Source: CAZWCX01 sp964632945
Lineage (GTDB): Bacteria; Planctomycetota; MHYJ01; WSZJ01; CAZWCX01
Reading direction: 5' to 3'
NCBI GenBank assembly: GCA_964632945.1
Contig: CAZWCX010000001.1
Span: forward strand, 62,001 to 126,000
DNA: 64,000 nucleotides
Position 1 is the stretch's first letter. Each line of letters starts with the position of its first letter. The position numbers were made by a program, and so were the translations under genes. Under the pieces are notes generated by a model. The model saw nothing but the letters and a program-made list of their open reading frames with translations. It had not been told where the DNA came from and did not search any database. Positions 9,228-18,333 of the stretch are shown in pieces.

Positions 9228-9330
9228 TCTCCCTCTCACATCCTGTCATGGGCGGCCGTCTCCGCCGTCCACGGTTCGGTGCGCTTGGTCCCGCGGCCGC
9301 ACGGCCGCAACCCTTACCGGGAGGTCCTTC

Positions 9331-12159
9331 ATGCACGGTTCCCCCCGTCCCTGGGCCCGCGTGAGCATTCTCGCGGCGCTCCTGTTCGCACTGCTCGCGC
9401 CACGGATCTCGGCACAGAATCCCTTCGAGTCCGAGGAGGCCGCCGCCCAGGCCCTGGCCAAGGCGGCCCAGGCGCAGTCCGAGGCGGCCAAGCCCGAATT
9501 CCCCTCCATCGCCGAAGTCACCAAGGACCACGAGAAAATCGACGGCTTCTTCCCGCTCTACAAGAAGGGCGAGAAGCTCTACATGGCCCTCGAATCCGGC
9601 AAGCGCGACAAGCTCTTCCTCCTCGCCGTGAGCGTCGCGGGCGGACCCCAGTTCGCCGGATTCCAGTGGGACGAGATGGCCGTTCAGTGGGAACGGCTGG
9701 AAAAGAACATCCTCCTGGTGCGCCCGAACCTCCTGCACAAAGCGCAGGACAATACGCCCCTGGCGCACGTCGTCGGCCGCACCTTCACCTCGTCGATCGT
9801 ACTGTCCACCCCGATCGTGGCCATGGACGGGGACACGGCGCTGATCGACCTGACCTGGGTCTTCAAGGCCGATTTCGCGCAGCTCTCCGGCGCGGTCGCC
9901 TACGTGGGCGGCGGACACTACCAGCTCAACCCCGAACTGTCCCGCTGGACCACGACCAAGGGCTTCCCGCAGAACTCGGAAATCGGCGTCGAGGCGGCGT
10001 TCCTCGGCGGCGGCGGCGGATTCTTCTTCGGCGGCGGCGGCGGCGACGTCGCCGACTCGCGCGGCGTGCGCATGCTCGTCCACTACAGCCTGTCCGAACT
10101 GCCCCAGAACGGCTACTCGTCCCGGGAGGCCGACGACCGCGTCGGCTACTTCCTGACCGCGGTCAAGGACTACAGCCGCGACCACGCATCGCGCGGCATG
10201 TTCCGCCGGCTCATCCACCGCTGGAACCTCGAAAAACTCGATCCGAGCCTGGATGTTTCGCCGCCCAAAAAGCCGATCATTTTCTACATCGAAAAGACGG
10301 TTCCGATCCCCTACCGCCGCTGGATCAAGGAAGGCATCCTGGAGTGGAACCGGGCGTTCGAGAAGGTCGGTTTCATCGACGCCATCCAGGTGCGTCAGCA
10401 GACCGAAAACAACGAGTTCGCGCACCTCGATCCCGAGGACGTGCGCTACAACTTCTTCCGCTGGATCACCACCGGCAGTCCGTTCGCCATGGGCCCGTCG
10501 CGCGTCAATCCCCTCACCGGCGAAATCCTCGACGCGGACATCCTGATGGACGACTCGTACGTGCGTTTCATGCTCGAGGAAAGCGGCGTCTACGCGGGCT
10601 CCGCGGCGCGCGCGCTCCTCGATGACCCGAAGTTCGAGAAGTTCCTCGCGGCCAACCCGGAGATGGATCCCTTCCAGCGCTCGGCCGTCGCGACCAAGGG
10701 CGTCATGCCCGAGCCGCGTCTGTCGGCGTTGCGGAACCCGAAGATGCTCGAGTTGATGGAGCGGCGCGGCCGCTCCCTCTGCACCTACGCCGCGGGCAAG
10801 TCCCGCCAGATGGCGCTGGCCCACGTGATTTCGTGGATCCAGAGCGGCGCGGGCGCCGGCGGGAAGGTCTCTCCGGAGTTCATCGGCGAGTTCATCAAGG
10901 AAACCGTCATGCACGAGGTCGGGCACACGCTCGGCCTGCGCCACAACTTCAAGGCGTCCTCGTGGCGGACGCTCGACGAAATCAACGCCGCGGAGCGCCC
11001 CGCCGACACCAGCGGGTCGGTCATGGACTACAACCCGACCAACTGGGTGGTCAAGGGCCGGCCGCAGGGCCATTACGCCATGACCACCATCGGACCCTAC
11101 GACTACTGGGCGATCGAGTACGGCTACCGCACCCAGCCGGCCCCGGCGAAGGAGGGCGAGACCGCGCCGTCGGACGAGGCGGGCATGCTCAAGCAGATCC
11201 TCTCGCGCGTCGCCGAGAAGGGCCTGGCGTTCGCCACGGACGAGGAAACCAGCTTCCTGGACCCCGATCCCCTCGCCAATCGCTGGGACCTGGGCGCCGA
11301 CCCGGTCGCGTTCGCCCGGCATCGCACGGAACTGGTCAATGAACTCCTCAAGGACCTGGTCGCCAAGGTCGTGCCCGAAGGCGAGGACTACCATCTGGCG
11401 AAGAAGGCGTTCAACGCGCTCCTGTTCGAGCGCATGTATGCCAGCCTCATCGCCATCCGCAATGTCGGCGGACAGAACGTCAACCGCGACCACAAGGGCG
11501 ACACCAACGCGCGCCCGCCGTTCGTCATCCTGCCGGCCGCCAAACAGCGCGAGGCGCTCCAGTTCGTCTTCGAGAACCTCTACGGCGAGAACGCCTTCTC
11601 GTTCGACCCGGCGCTCCTCAACCACCTCGCCCCCGGTCGCTGGATGCACTGGGGCTCCGATGAGGCGGACTGGCGGCTCGACTATCCGATTCACGACCAG
11701 GTCAATCGCTTCCAGACCGTGTCCCTGTCACTCCTGCTCAACGCCTGGACCCTGCACCGCATCTATGACGCGGAGATCAAGATCCCCGCGGGCGAGGACG
11801 CGGTGACCGTCGCGGAAATCTTCCAGGGCCTCCGCAAGGCCGTCTGGAGCGAACTCGACCGGCCGGGGATCGAGTCCGGCGCCTACACCGAGCGGAAGCC
11901 GTTCGTGAACAGCATCCGCCGGATGCTCCAGCGGGAGTACCTGGAGCTCATGGTCCGCATCGGCCTCCAGCCCGCCTGGCACGCCATGTTCCCGGCGGAC
12001 GTCCCCGCGCTGGCGTGGGACTCGCTGAGCCAACTGGCGGTAGACCTGGAGAAGGCCGTGGCCGCCGGGAAGAATCTCGACGGCTACAGCCGCGCGCATC
12101 TCAAGGACTCTCTCGCGCGCGTCCAGGAGGCCCTGAAGGCGCGGTACATGCGGCGCTAG
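9331..12159 (+). CDS. Secreted zinc-dependent metalloprotease (DUF5117/DUF4953 type)
   Basis: 942 aa, with GGGAGG 6 nt before the ATG. Signal peptide at residues 1-28 (ending ISAQ). The N-terminal half matches the DUF5118/DUF5117 beta-rich region of large bacterial zinc proteases (FFPLYKKGEKLYM, RTFTSSIV, VGYFLTAVKDY). The catalytic region has the metzincin-type motif HEVGHTLGLRH, giving ligands His528, His532 and His538 and general base Glu529, followed by SVMDYNP, a Met-turn-like segment. A glycine-rich insert near residues 225-240 (GGGGGFFFGGGGG) is a likely flexible loop. It should degrade or process protein outside the cytoplasmic membrane. Transcribed alone; a strong hairpin follows. 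Confidence 0.88.
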   Translation: MHGSPRPWARVSILAALLFALLAPRISAQNPFESEEAAAQALAKAAQAQSEAAKPEFPSIAEVTKDHEKIDGFFPLYKKGEKLYMALESGKRDKLFLLAVSVAGGPQFAGFQWDEMAVQWERLEKNILLVRPNLLHKAQDNTPLAHVVGRTFTSSIVLSTPIVAMDGDTALIDLTWVFKADFAQLSGAVAYVGGGHYQLNPELSRWTTTKGFPQNSEIGVEAAFLGGGGGFFFGGGGGDVADSRGVRMLVHYSLSELPQNGYSSREADDRVGYFLTAVKDYSRDHASRGMFRRLIHRWNLEKLDPSLDVSPPKKPIIFYIEKTVPIPYRRWIKEGILEWNRAFEKVGFIDAIQVRQQTENNEFAHLDPEDVRYNFFRWITTGSPFAMGPSRVNPLTGEILDADILMDDSYVRFMLEESGVYAGSAARALLDDPKFEKFLAANPEMDPFQRSAVATKGVMPEPRLSALRNPKMLELMERRGRSLCTYAAGKSRQMALAHVISWIQSGAGAGGKVSPEFIGEFIKETVMHEVGHTLGLRHNFKASSWRTLDEINAAERPADTSGSVMDYNPTNWVVKGRPQGHYAMTTIGPYDYWAIEYGYRTQPAPAKEGETAPSDEAGMLKQILSRVAEKGLAFATDEETSFLDPDPLANRWDLGADPVAFARHRTELVNELLKDLVAKVVPEGEDYHLAKKAFNALLFERMYASLIAIRNVGGQNVNRDHKGDTNARPPFVILPAAKQREALQFVFENLYGENAFSFDPALLNHLAPGRWMHWGSDEADWRLDYPIHDQVNRFQTVSLSLLLNAWTLHRIYDAEIKIPAGEDAVTVAEIFQGLRKAVWSELDRPGIESGAYTERKPFVNSIRRMLQREYLELMVRIGLQPAWHAMFPADVPALAWDSLSQLAVDLEKAVAAGKNLDGYSRAHLKDSLARVQEALKARYMRR

Positions 12160-12181
12160 ACACGGCCCGATTGCACTCACG

Positions 12182-12213
12182 CCGGGGCGCGGGATTCCGA
12201 TCCCGCGCCCCGG
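12182..12213 (+). terminator. Strong 14-bp hairpin after the metalloprotease gene
   Basis: CCGGGGCGCGGGAT at 12182-12195 pairs perfectly with 12200-12213 around a TCCG loop. The following TCCACTTT is only weakly U-rich, so termination efficiency is uncertain. Confidence 0.55.
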
Positions 12214-12284
12214 TCCACTTTCGGACCCCCGGGCCCCCCGCCCATGCGGGCCCCCCGGTCGTCCACCATCCCGCCCGAATTCCC

Positions 12285-12312
12285 TTGACCCCGCCCGGGA
12301 TCTGAATATCAT
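12285..12312 (+). promoter_or_regulatory. Sigma-70-like promoter for the Lrp-type regulator
   Basis: TTGACC (12285-12290), 16-nt spacer, TATCAT (12307-12312). The predicted start near 12319 leaves an 18-nt leader. AT-rich ATAT steps on either side (ATATCATTCTGTATAT) may form an autoregulatory half-palindrome, as is common for Lrp/AsnC genes. Confidence 0.6.
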
Positions 12313-12336
12313 TCTGTATATCGTGAGGGATGTAGA

Positions 12337-12813
12337 ATGATCGACGGAAAAGATCAGAGTATACTGGATATTCTTCAGAAGGACGGGCGGGTCCCGAATG
12401 CGGAGATCGCCCGTCGGGTCGGCATGGCGCCCAGTGCGGTGCTGGAGCGCATCCGCAAGCTGGAGGCATCCGGGGTCATTCTCGGATACTCCGCGCGGGT
12501 CGATCCGAAGGCGCTGGGGTACGGGTTGCTGGCCTTCACCTTCGTCAACGCGGACGAGCGGGTGGGGGACGTGGAGACGGGCAAGCAATTGGCGAAGATC
12601 CCGGAGGTGCTGGAAGTGCACCACATCACGGGCGAAGACTGTTATCTGGTGAAGGTGCGCGCCGCCGACACGGAAGCCCTGGGGAAGATCCTGAAGGAGA
12701 AGTTCGGCCGGATCCGCTCGGTAAGGTCCACGCGCACGACGGTGGTGCTGGGGACGGTGAAGGAGTCGACGTGGACGCCGCCGGCGGGACCGGAGGGGAG
12801 CGCAGGGGGGTAG
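12337..12813 (+). CDS. Lrp/AsnC family transcriptional regulator
   Basis: 158 aa, normal length. An N-terminal helix-turn-helix (ILDILQKDGRVPNAEIARRVGMAPSAVLERIRKLEASGVI, first part of the protein) is followed by a RAM effector-binding domain (HHITGEDCYLVKVRAADTEALG). Such proteins sense amino acids and often control export or catabolism genes next to them. The neighbour 82 nt downstream is an EamA/DMT exporter on the same strand, so that exporter is the likely target. GAGGG lies upstream of the ATG. Confidence 0.93.
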   Translation: MIDGKDQSILDILQKDGRVPNAEIARRVGMAPSAVLERIRKLEASGVILGYSARVDPKALGYGLLAFTFVNADERVGDVETGKQLAKIPEVLEVHHITGEDCYLVKVRAADTEALGKILKEKFGRIRSVRSTRTTVVLGTVKESTWTPPAGPEGSAGG

Positions 12814-12895
12814 CCCGTGCGGCAACGGGCGGAAGGGAACCGGGGGCGAACCGGCGCAACCGGGGGAGTCGCGATTCCAGAGGAAGAGGTGCATC

Positions 12896-13870
12896 GTGGT
12901 CACCGAGGGTGGGCGAGTTTCCGCGTCGCCGTGGAAGGTCTGGGGAGCGCTGGCGATCGTGTACGTCGTCTGGGGTTCGACGTATCTGGCGATCCGCTAT
13001 TCCCTGGAGACGCTCCCGCCGTTTCTGATGGCCGGCGCCCGATTCCTTGCGGCGGGCGCGCTGATGTACGCGTGGGGCCGCGCGCGGGGAGCGCCGCGCC
13101 CGGAGGTCGCGCACTGGCGGACCGGCCTGGTGGTCGGCGGCCTGCTCCTTCTGTGCGGCAACGGCGGGGTGGTCTGGGCGCAACAGCGGGTGCCGTCGGG
13201 AGTCGCGGCGGTGTTGGTTGCGACCATGCCGCTCTGGATGGCGCTGATCCCGTGGTTCACGCCCGGGGGGACCCGGCCCGAAGGACGGACGCTCCTGGGG
13301 CTGGGGGCCGGTCTTGGCGGCGTGGCCCTGCTGGTCGGTGCCGGCCGCGGCGACGGCCCGAGCGTGGACCCGGTCGGGGCGGTCGTCCTTCTCGGGGCCT
13401 CCTTGGCCTGGGCGAGCGGTTCCCTCTATTCGCGCCGCGCCCCGGTCCCGGAGTCTCCCGCCCTCTCGACGGCGCTGCCGATGCTCGCGGGCGGGGCGTT
13501 CCTCACCGTGGCGGGCACGCTGGCGGGAGAGTGGGCGGGATTCCGACCGGAGGCGGCGAGCGCGCGTTCCTGGCTGGCGCTGGTCTACCTGATGACCTTC
13601 GGGTCGATCGTGGGATTCAGCGCGTACGTGTGGCTGCTGCGGGCGACCACCCCGGAGCGCGTGTCGACGTACGCGTACGTCAACCCCGTGGTGGCGATGG
13701 TGCTGGGCTGGGGGCTGGCGGGAGAGTCGCTGACGCCGCCGGGGTTGGTCGGGGCGGCGGTCATCGTCGGCTCCGTCGCGCTCATCGTCGGGAAGCGATC
13801 CCCGGCGCCCGCCCCGACACGTCCGGCCGAACCGGCGCTGCCGCCGCCCCGTCCGGCGCGGGTTGCGTAG
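12896..13870 (+). CDS. EamA/DMT-family permease, YedA-like exporter
   Basis: 324 aa. The GTG start at 12896 has AGGAAGAGGT just upstream. Ten transmembrane helices in two EamA repeats: the first begins ALAIVYVVWGSTYLAIRYSL, the second begins near DPVGAVVLLGASLAWASGS. The first-helix VWGSTYLAIRY is characteristic of the YedA/RhaT-like drug/metabolite exporters, which move amino acids or related metabolites outward. Gene order with the Lrp-type regulator suggests amino-acid-responsive export. The C-terminal 20 residues are a Pro/Ala-rich tail. Confidence 0.9.
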   Translation: MVTEGGRVSASPWKVWGALAIVYVVWGSTYLAIRYSLETLPPFLMAGARFLAAGALMYAWGRARGAPRPEVAHWRTGLVVGGLLLLCGNGGVVWAQQRVPSGVAAVLVATMPLWMALIPWFTPGGTRPEGRTLLGLGAGLGGVALLVGAGRGDGPSVDPVGAVVLLGASLAWASGSLYSRRAPVPESPALSTALPMLAGGAFLTVAGTLAGEWAGFRPEAASARSWLALVYLMTFGSIVGFSAYVWLLRATTPERVSTYAYVNPVVAMVLGWGLAGESLTPPGLVGAAVIVGSVALIVGKRSPAPAPTRPAEPALPPPRPARVA

Positions 13871-13871
13871 G

Positions 13872-15428
13872 CTACCGTCCCCGCCGGTGACGGATGGCGT
13901 GGTCGAGCAGCGCCTGGGCGCGGCAGAGGACCGCAACGCCGTGGGCGACGAGGAATGCGAAACCGCCGCCGACCCCGACGAGCACGGCGAAGGCGATCTT
14001 CGGGAGCCCGCCGACGGTGACGTCGCCGTGCAGGAAGACCTTCACGCCGATCGCCAGTCCGACCGCGAGCAGGACGTAGCCGGAGACCTCGAGCAGCATG
14101 GCGATCACGCGCAGCTTGGTCGCCGTCCGCCCGGGCAATACGACATCGAGGTTGGTCAAGCCGGCCTCGTCGAGTTCGTCGTCGGTATCGACCTCGCGAG
14201 AGATGACGAAGTGGCGCGGGGAGTCCTGGGCCGGGACGGCGGCCGCCGCCGCCGCGCGCGGGTCGTAGGCGGGCATGGCCGGCGCCGGCATCGGTCCCGG
14301 GCCCGGCGAACCCGTCCCTTGCGGCGGCGTCTGCACGGCCGTGCCGCCGGCCGGACGTTGCGCGCCGAGCGCCCGCAACAGGACCGAGGAGGGCGATTCG
14401 ATCGAGGCGGCCTCCAGTCCGTCCTCGAGGTACTGCGTCTGGTCGTCCGCACCCGCGGCCGGCTGGCCGCGCCGCGTCAGATCGATGATTTCCGAACTCG
14501 CCGGCGCCCCCGACTCGCGCCGCAGGAGCGACGGGTCCAGGTACTCCGTCTTGTCCGGGTCGACGCGCCGGGACGCGCCGGCCCGCCCCGGGGGCGGCAG
14601 CGCGTCCAGGATGTGGGTGGCGTCCTCTTTGGTCACGACGTGCCAGGTGTCGGATGCGGGCTTCTTGCGGTGCCGGACGGAGTTCGGGCTCTGCGCCACG
14701 ACGGTCTCCAGGCACACCGGGCAAACCCAGGGCTTGCCCAGCATCGGCTCCTCCCCGTGCGACACGGCGCCGCACGCGACGCAGTAGATGTCTACGGTGG
14801 GAAGCGACTTGCGGTTCGGGCGCCCCTTCTTCTTGTCGGCTCGGGCGGCCTTGCCGGCGCGCGCCTCCCCTCCCCCGGCGGAGGAAGGGGACTCCACGGC
14901 ATCGGATTCGTCCGTCCGTTCGCCCCGCTCCTCCTCCTCTTCCTCGTCGAAGTCCGATTGCGCGGGAACCGGGACGGTGGAGAACTCCTCCTGCATGCTC
15001 GGCGTCATGTGGCGGGAACGACGCACCGCGGTGCGGATGGTCTCCGCCTGGGCGATGGTCAGGTGGCCCTTCTCGAGCATGAGATCGACGAGGGACATCG
15101 GGACGGTCTTGGTCCGCTCGTACGCCTTCTTCTGCAGGTCGAGGCAGTCTTCGAGGACCTTTTCGGTGATGTAGCCGTTCTGCAGGGCGAGCCGCCCGAA
15201 GAGTTTGTCCTCGGCGCGGACCTCCATGTAGCGGACGGCCTTGACGAGCGCCTGGACCTGGGCGGGCTTGAGGAACCCCAATTCGAGCAGGATGTCGGAA
15301 ATGGTGGCGGGGTTCCCGTCCTCGGATCGCTCGGACTGGACCCGAACCGCGTCATTGACCTGTTCCCGGGAAAGGTAGCGGCACTGGACCGCGACACGCA
15401 GGAACAGGAGGGTCGCGCCCGTGGCCAT
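13872..15428 (-). CDS. Zinc-ribbon protein with two C-terminal membrane helices, unknown function
   Basis: 518 aa. The start codon directly abuts the stop of the preceding gene (TGAATG), so it is translationally coupled. Residues 1-130 are helical and resemble the N-terminal domain of GspE/PilB-type ATPases (YLSREQVNDAVRVQ, ILLELGFLKPAQVQALVKA). A charged linker rich in Glu and Lys leads to a four-cysteine ribbon: Cys216, Cys219, Cys236, Cys239. A long disordered Pro/Ala-rich stretch follows, then two transmembrane helices at about residues 440-500. No catalytic motif. The position in the run suggests a housekeeping envelope or secretion role, unproven. Confidence 0.65.
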   Translation of the reverse strand: MATGATLLFLRVAVQCRYLSREQVNDAVRVQSERSEDGNPATISDILLELGFLKPAQVQALVKAVRYMEVRAEDKLFGRLALQNGYITEKVLEDCLDLQKKAYERTKTVPMSLVDLMLEKGHLTIAQAETIRTAVRRSRHMTPSMQEEFSTVPVPAQSDFDEEEEEERGERTDESDAVESPSSAGGGEARAGKAARADKKKGRPNRKSLPTVDIYCVACGAVSHGEEPMLGKPWVCPVCLETVVAQSPNSVRHRKKPASDTWHVVTKEDATHILDALPPPGRAGASRRVDPDKTEYLDPSLLRRESGAPASSEIIDLTRRGQPAAGADDQTQYLEDGLEAASIESPSSVLLRALGAQRPAGGTAVQTPPQGTGSPGPGPMPAPAMPAYDPRAAAAAAVPAQDSPRHFVISREVDTDDELDEAGLTNLDVVLPGRTATKLRVIAMLLEVSGYVLLAVGLAIGVKVFLHGDVTVGGLPKIAFAVLVGVGGGFAFLVAHGVAVLCRAQALLDHAIRHRRGR

Positions 15429-15824
15429 TCAGGCCTCCGTCTTCTCTGGAAGCTGGAAGGGCTGGCGCCGGGGCGTGTCCCAGAAGGCCTCTTCGAAATC
15501 GAAGCCCCCCCGGAAGTCCGCGCGGGTGTCGGTGTCGGTCTTCCCCATCAGCCCGGCTTCCACGAGGTTGAAGACCAGTTCGCCGAAGTCCTCCGTCGTG
15601 GTCACCCCCCAACGTTGAAAGACCATCTTGGCGAGCATGCCGAATTCCTGGAGGGCATACTCGCGCACGCCGACCAGGAGCTCCTGGCCGGTGACGTGGC
15701 GCTTCTCGCCGATCTTGTTGAGGGTGAACTCGAGCGCTTCGAAGATGAAGCGATAGGCCTCGAGCCGGTAGCGCGGATCGCGCTCGAGGACCTTGCGGAT
15801 CTCGACGTAGAGGTCTTTGGCCAT
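15429..15824 (-). CDS. Minf_1886 family conserved protein
   Basis: 131 aa. MAKDLYVEIRKVLERDPRYRLEAYRFIFEALEFT, then HVTGQELLVGVREYALQEFG and WGVTTTEDFGELVFNLVEAG, match the conserved family named after Minf_1886, found mainly in Planctomycetes, Verrucomicrobia and relatives. It is a small, soluble, mostly helical protein of unknown function. It has a very good own promoter with a TATAAT box and is coupled to the downstream zinc-ribbon gene. Confidence 0.85.
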   Translation of the reverse strand: MAKDLYVEIRKVLERDPRYRLEAYRFIFEALEFTLNKIGEKRHVTGQELLVGVREYALQEFGMLAKMVFQRWGVTTTEDFGELVFNLVEAGLMGKTDTDTRADFRGGFDFEEAFWDTPRRQPFQLPEKTEA

Positions 15825-15854
15825 GGCGGTCCGGGGTTGGAAAGGCGACGAATG

Positions 15855-15883
15855 ATTATATGCCGATGGGCTCGCGAGGTCAA
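15855..15883 (-). promoter_or_regulatory. Strong sigma-70-like promoter
   Basis: Minus strand TTGACC (15883-15878), 17-nt spacer, TATAAT (15860-15855). The predicted start is near 15848, with a leader of about 24 nt to the ATG at 15824. Confidence 0.75.
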
Positions 15884-15908
15884 CGCTGTCGGACAGGCGC
15901 GCGCCCGT

Positions 15909-17075
15909 TCATTCCGATCGCGTCGCGTCCTCACCGCCGGAGTCCTGCGCGTCGGTCCCCACCGGTCCGGGGGGCGTCGGGGCGTCCTCGACCCGATCAT
16001 CTCCGTGCCCTGCAGCGGGCGGATCCACGGCGGGGGCAGGTCCCGTCCCCTCGGCAGCCGGTGCGGGAGCCTCGCCTTCCCCGATCGGGCGCGGCGGTCC
16101 CCCGCCCCCCTTTCGGGAGTGCTCGGCCTGCTGCCGGCGCGCCTGCTTCGCTTCGAACTTCTTCTCCCGCTCCGCGGCCCGTTCCGCCGCGGCCACTTCG
16201 CGCGCGCGCTCCTCGCGGACTTCCTCCTCGGACAGTGTCCCGATCACCTCGGCAATCGGCATCCGCACCCGTTCCCCCGTGGCGAGCATCACCACCACCG
16301 CTTGCGCCAGAATGTCGAGATTGATCACTTCGCCCCGACCCTTGCGCGTGTGCACGCGGGTCCCTCGCTTGGGCAGCGTCTTCTTCAACTCGGAGTAGGT
16401 GGAGTCCTCGTACCGGAGGCAGCACTTGAGCCGGCCGCAGCGGCCCGTGATCTTGTTCGGATCCAGAGTCGTGCTCTGCGACTTTACCATCTTCATCGAC
16501 ACGGCCTGGAGGTCCGTGAGATGCGTCCGGCAGCACAGCTCGCGGCCGCAGGGGCCGAAGTCGCCCAAAATGCGCGCCTCGTCGCGCGCCCCGATCTGGC
16601 GCATCTCGATCCGCGTCTTGAACTCGTGCGCCAGGTCCTTCACCAGCCGGCGAAAGTCGACCCGTCCTTCCGACTGGAAATAGAAGATCAGCTTCTCCCC
16701 GCCCAGCAATTGCTCCGCCGAGACCAGCTTCATGGGGAGGGTTTGCTCCTTGACCTTCTCTTTGCAGAACCGCATCGCGCTCGGCTGATAGCGGTCCTGG
16801 ATCGCGAGCAACTCGTCGGTGTCGCGCGAGTTGAGCCGCCGCAGCACCCGGCCGCGGTGCTCCGGCTCGGGGGTACCTTTGGCCAGCACCCACGGCAGGC
16901 CGAGATTGGTCCCCGCCTCGGTGCCGCGCTCGGTGCGCACGACGATCTTCTCGTTCGGCCTCAGATCGGCGAACGGCGTTTCGAAGGTGGCGATGTGGCG
17001 AAGTTCCCCGTATCGCACGGTGGCCAGGTGGCGGACCCGCTCTTGCACCTCGTGGCCGACGGTGGATTCATTCAT
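15909..17075 (-). CDS. ricT: PSP1-domain protein, RicT/YaaT family
   Basis: 388 aa. The central region carries the family hallmarks: YFQSEGRVDFRRLVKDLAHEFKTRIEMRQIGARDEARILGDFGPCGRELCC is the core, followed by a second cysteine cluster CGRLKCCLRYE. These cysteines ligate iron-sulfur clusters in the Bacillus Ric (Y) complex, which promotes RNase Y-dependent mRNA maturation. A Pro/Ala/Glu-rich tail of about 90 residues is unusual. The ATG overlaps the holB stop by 4 nt. The tmk-holB-ricT order is the same as in Firmicutes (tmk...holB-yaaT), which supports the call. Confidence 0.93.
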   Translation of the reverse strand: MNESTVGHEVQERVRHLATVRYGELRHIATFETPFADLRPNEKIVVRTERGTEAGTNLGLPWVLAKGTPEPEHRGRVLRRLNSRDTDELLAIQDRYQPSAMRFCKEKVKEQTLPMKLVSAEQLLGGEKLIFYFQSEGRVDFRRLVKDLAHEFKTRIEMRQIGARDEARILGDFGPCGRELCCRTHLTDLQAVSMKMVKSQSTTLDPNKITGRCGRLKCCLRYEDSTYSELKKTLPKRGTRVHTRKGRGEVINLDILAQAVVVMLATGERVRMPIAEVIGTLSEEEVREERAREVAAAERAAEREKKFEAKQARRQQAEHSRKGGGGPPRPIGEGEAPAPAAEGTGPAPAVDPPAAGHGDDRVEDAPTPPGPVGTDAQDSGGEDATRSE

Positions 17076-18085
17076 CGAGGGATTCTCCCGTCCGCGAGAA
17101 GGAAGTTCCCGAGCACCAGCTTCTGATTGGCGTTGCGGGAGATCTCGCCTTCCGCGATCTGCAACTGGTCGAGGGCGGCGACGACCTCGTCGAGGTCCAT
17201 CCGCCCGAGAAGCCGGCGAAGGTCATCGACCTCCTCCGGCGCCGAAAGCCGTTCGGCAGGCGCGCCCGCCCCCAACAGGAGGGCGTCGCGCAGGAAAGTG
17301 GCAATGAAGTCCAGCACGAGCCGGACCCGGTCGCGGGAGGCCTCCCCGCCGCCTGCGTCTTTGGCGAAATCACCGACTTCCTCGACGAAGGCGAACAGGT
17401 TGCCCCCGTCGAGCGCGAGGTAGCGATCCACCGCCCAGCGACGCCGTTCTTCCAGGTCGGACTCGAGGAGCCGCACGGCGCGCCCGAAGCTGCCGCCGGC
17501 GTACCGCGCGGCCCGGCGCGCCGACAGGGTGTCGATCGAGCGCACGCGCGCCAGCAGGTCCACCACCACCTCGTCCGGCAGCGGGCCGAACGCGAGCGAA
17601 TGGCAGCGGGACAGGATGGTGGGCGGCAGACTCTGGGGGCGGGCCGTGACCAGGATCCACCGCACGCCCGGCGGCGGCTCTTCCAGCGTCTTGAGCAGGG
17701 CGTTGGCGGCCTCGTCGGACAGCCACTCGGCATCCCGGACCAGGATCCATCGGTCCCGACCGTCGACCGACTTCAACGAGATGCGATCGAGCGCCGCGCG
17801 AACGTCGTCGATCGGAATTAGCGTCCGGTCGCTCGCCAGCTCCACGACGTGCAGGCCCGGATGCTCCCGGCGCACGACCCGGCCGCAATCCGCGCAGCGG
17901 CCGCACGCACCGTCGGGTCCGGCGGCAGGGCAAAGGCCCGCGGCGGCCAGAGCGGCTGCGGTCTTGAACTTGCCGACGCCTTCGGGGCCATGGAACAGAT
18001 AGGCGTGGGCCAGGCGACCGCTCGCGCGCAGGTTGCGCAATACGGCGACCGCAATCGGCTGTCCCTGGATCTCGGCCAGCGACAT
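17072..18085 (-). CDS. holB: DNA polymerase III delta-prime subunit
   Basis: 337 aa; part of the clamp loader. The ATG at 18085 has AGAGGA upstream; the longer in-frame extension lacks a site. The N-terminal AAA+ domain has GPEGVGKFKTA (Walker A with Phe where Ser/Thr normally sits), then four zinc-binding cysteines in the usual insert (CPAAGPDGACGRCADCG), then ALLKTLEEPPPGVRWILVTARPQSLPPTILSRC, which includes the sensor 1 and arginine-finger SRC motif typical of delta-prime. It has its own promoter at 18208-18236 and is coupled to ricT. Confidence 0.93.
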   Translation of the reverse strand: MSLAEIQGQPIAVAVLRNLRASGRLAHAYLFHGPEGVGKFKTAAALAAAGLCPAAGPDGACGRCADCGRVVRREHPGLHVVELASDRTLIPIDDVRAALDRISLKSVDGRDRWILVRDAEWLSDEAANALLKTLEEPPPGVRWILVTARPQSLPPTILSRCHSLAFGPLPDEVVVDLLARVRSIDTLSARRAARYAGGSFGRAVRLLESDLEERRRWAVDRYLALDGGNLFAFVEEVGDFAKDAGGGEASRDRVRLVLDFIATFLRDALLLGAGAPAERLSAPEEVDDLRRLLGRMDLDEVVAALDQLQIAEGEISRNANQKLVLGNFLLADGRIPR

Positions 18086-18207
18086 GGGGTCCTCTATGCG
18101 GATCCGGGAGAACCCGGGTCGGGTCCCGCCGGAAGGTCGCAAGGGGGCGCGCGAGCGGATCGCGGCGCCGGTGGCGCGGCCGACCTGGGGGGACCAAGGA
18201 AGGGCCC

Positions 18208-18236
18208 ATGATACCGCGACGCGAGAGAGGCGTCAA
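18208..18236 (-). promoter_or_regulatory. Sigma-70-like promoter for holB-ricT
   Basis: Minus strand TTGACG (18236-18231), 17-nt spacer, TATCAT (18213-18208). The predicted start near 18201 gives a leader of about 116 nt. Confidence 0.7.
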
Positions 18237-18241
18237 TGAAT

Positions 18242-18266
18242 GAAAAAAAACTGCAGCCGTGCGTTT
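18242..18266 (-). terminator. T-tract after tmk, weak terminator candidate
   Basis: Eight consecutive T residues on the minus strand (18249-18242) follow a GC-rich segment with only a short possible stem (TGCG/CGCA, not adjacent to the tract). It sits between the tmk stop and the holB promoter, where a terminator would make sense. The evidence is weak. Confidence 0.3.
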
Positions 18267-18333
18267 CGGGCGCATCCGTCCGTCCCCGCGGAGGGGGCGT
18301 CGGCGCACCCCGAGCGGCGGCGGGGCCGTCGGA

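Noticed and set aside
5139..9239. Very long minus-strand frame upstream of the acyl-CoA dehydrogenase
   Set aside because: Only the part from 6329 down has protein-family similarity; the rest is antisense to the TPR and secreted-protein genes and reflects the GC-rich third codon positions.
12230..12262. C-rich inverted stretch after the metalloprotease as a second terminator
   Set aside because: Pairing is possible only through shifting C/G runs; no U-tract follows and it is probably composition.
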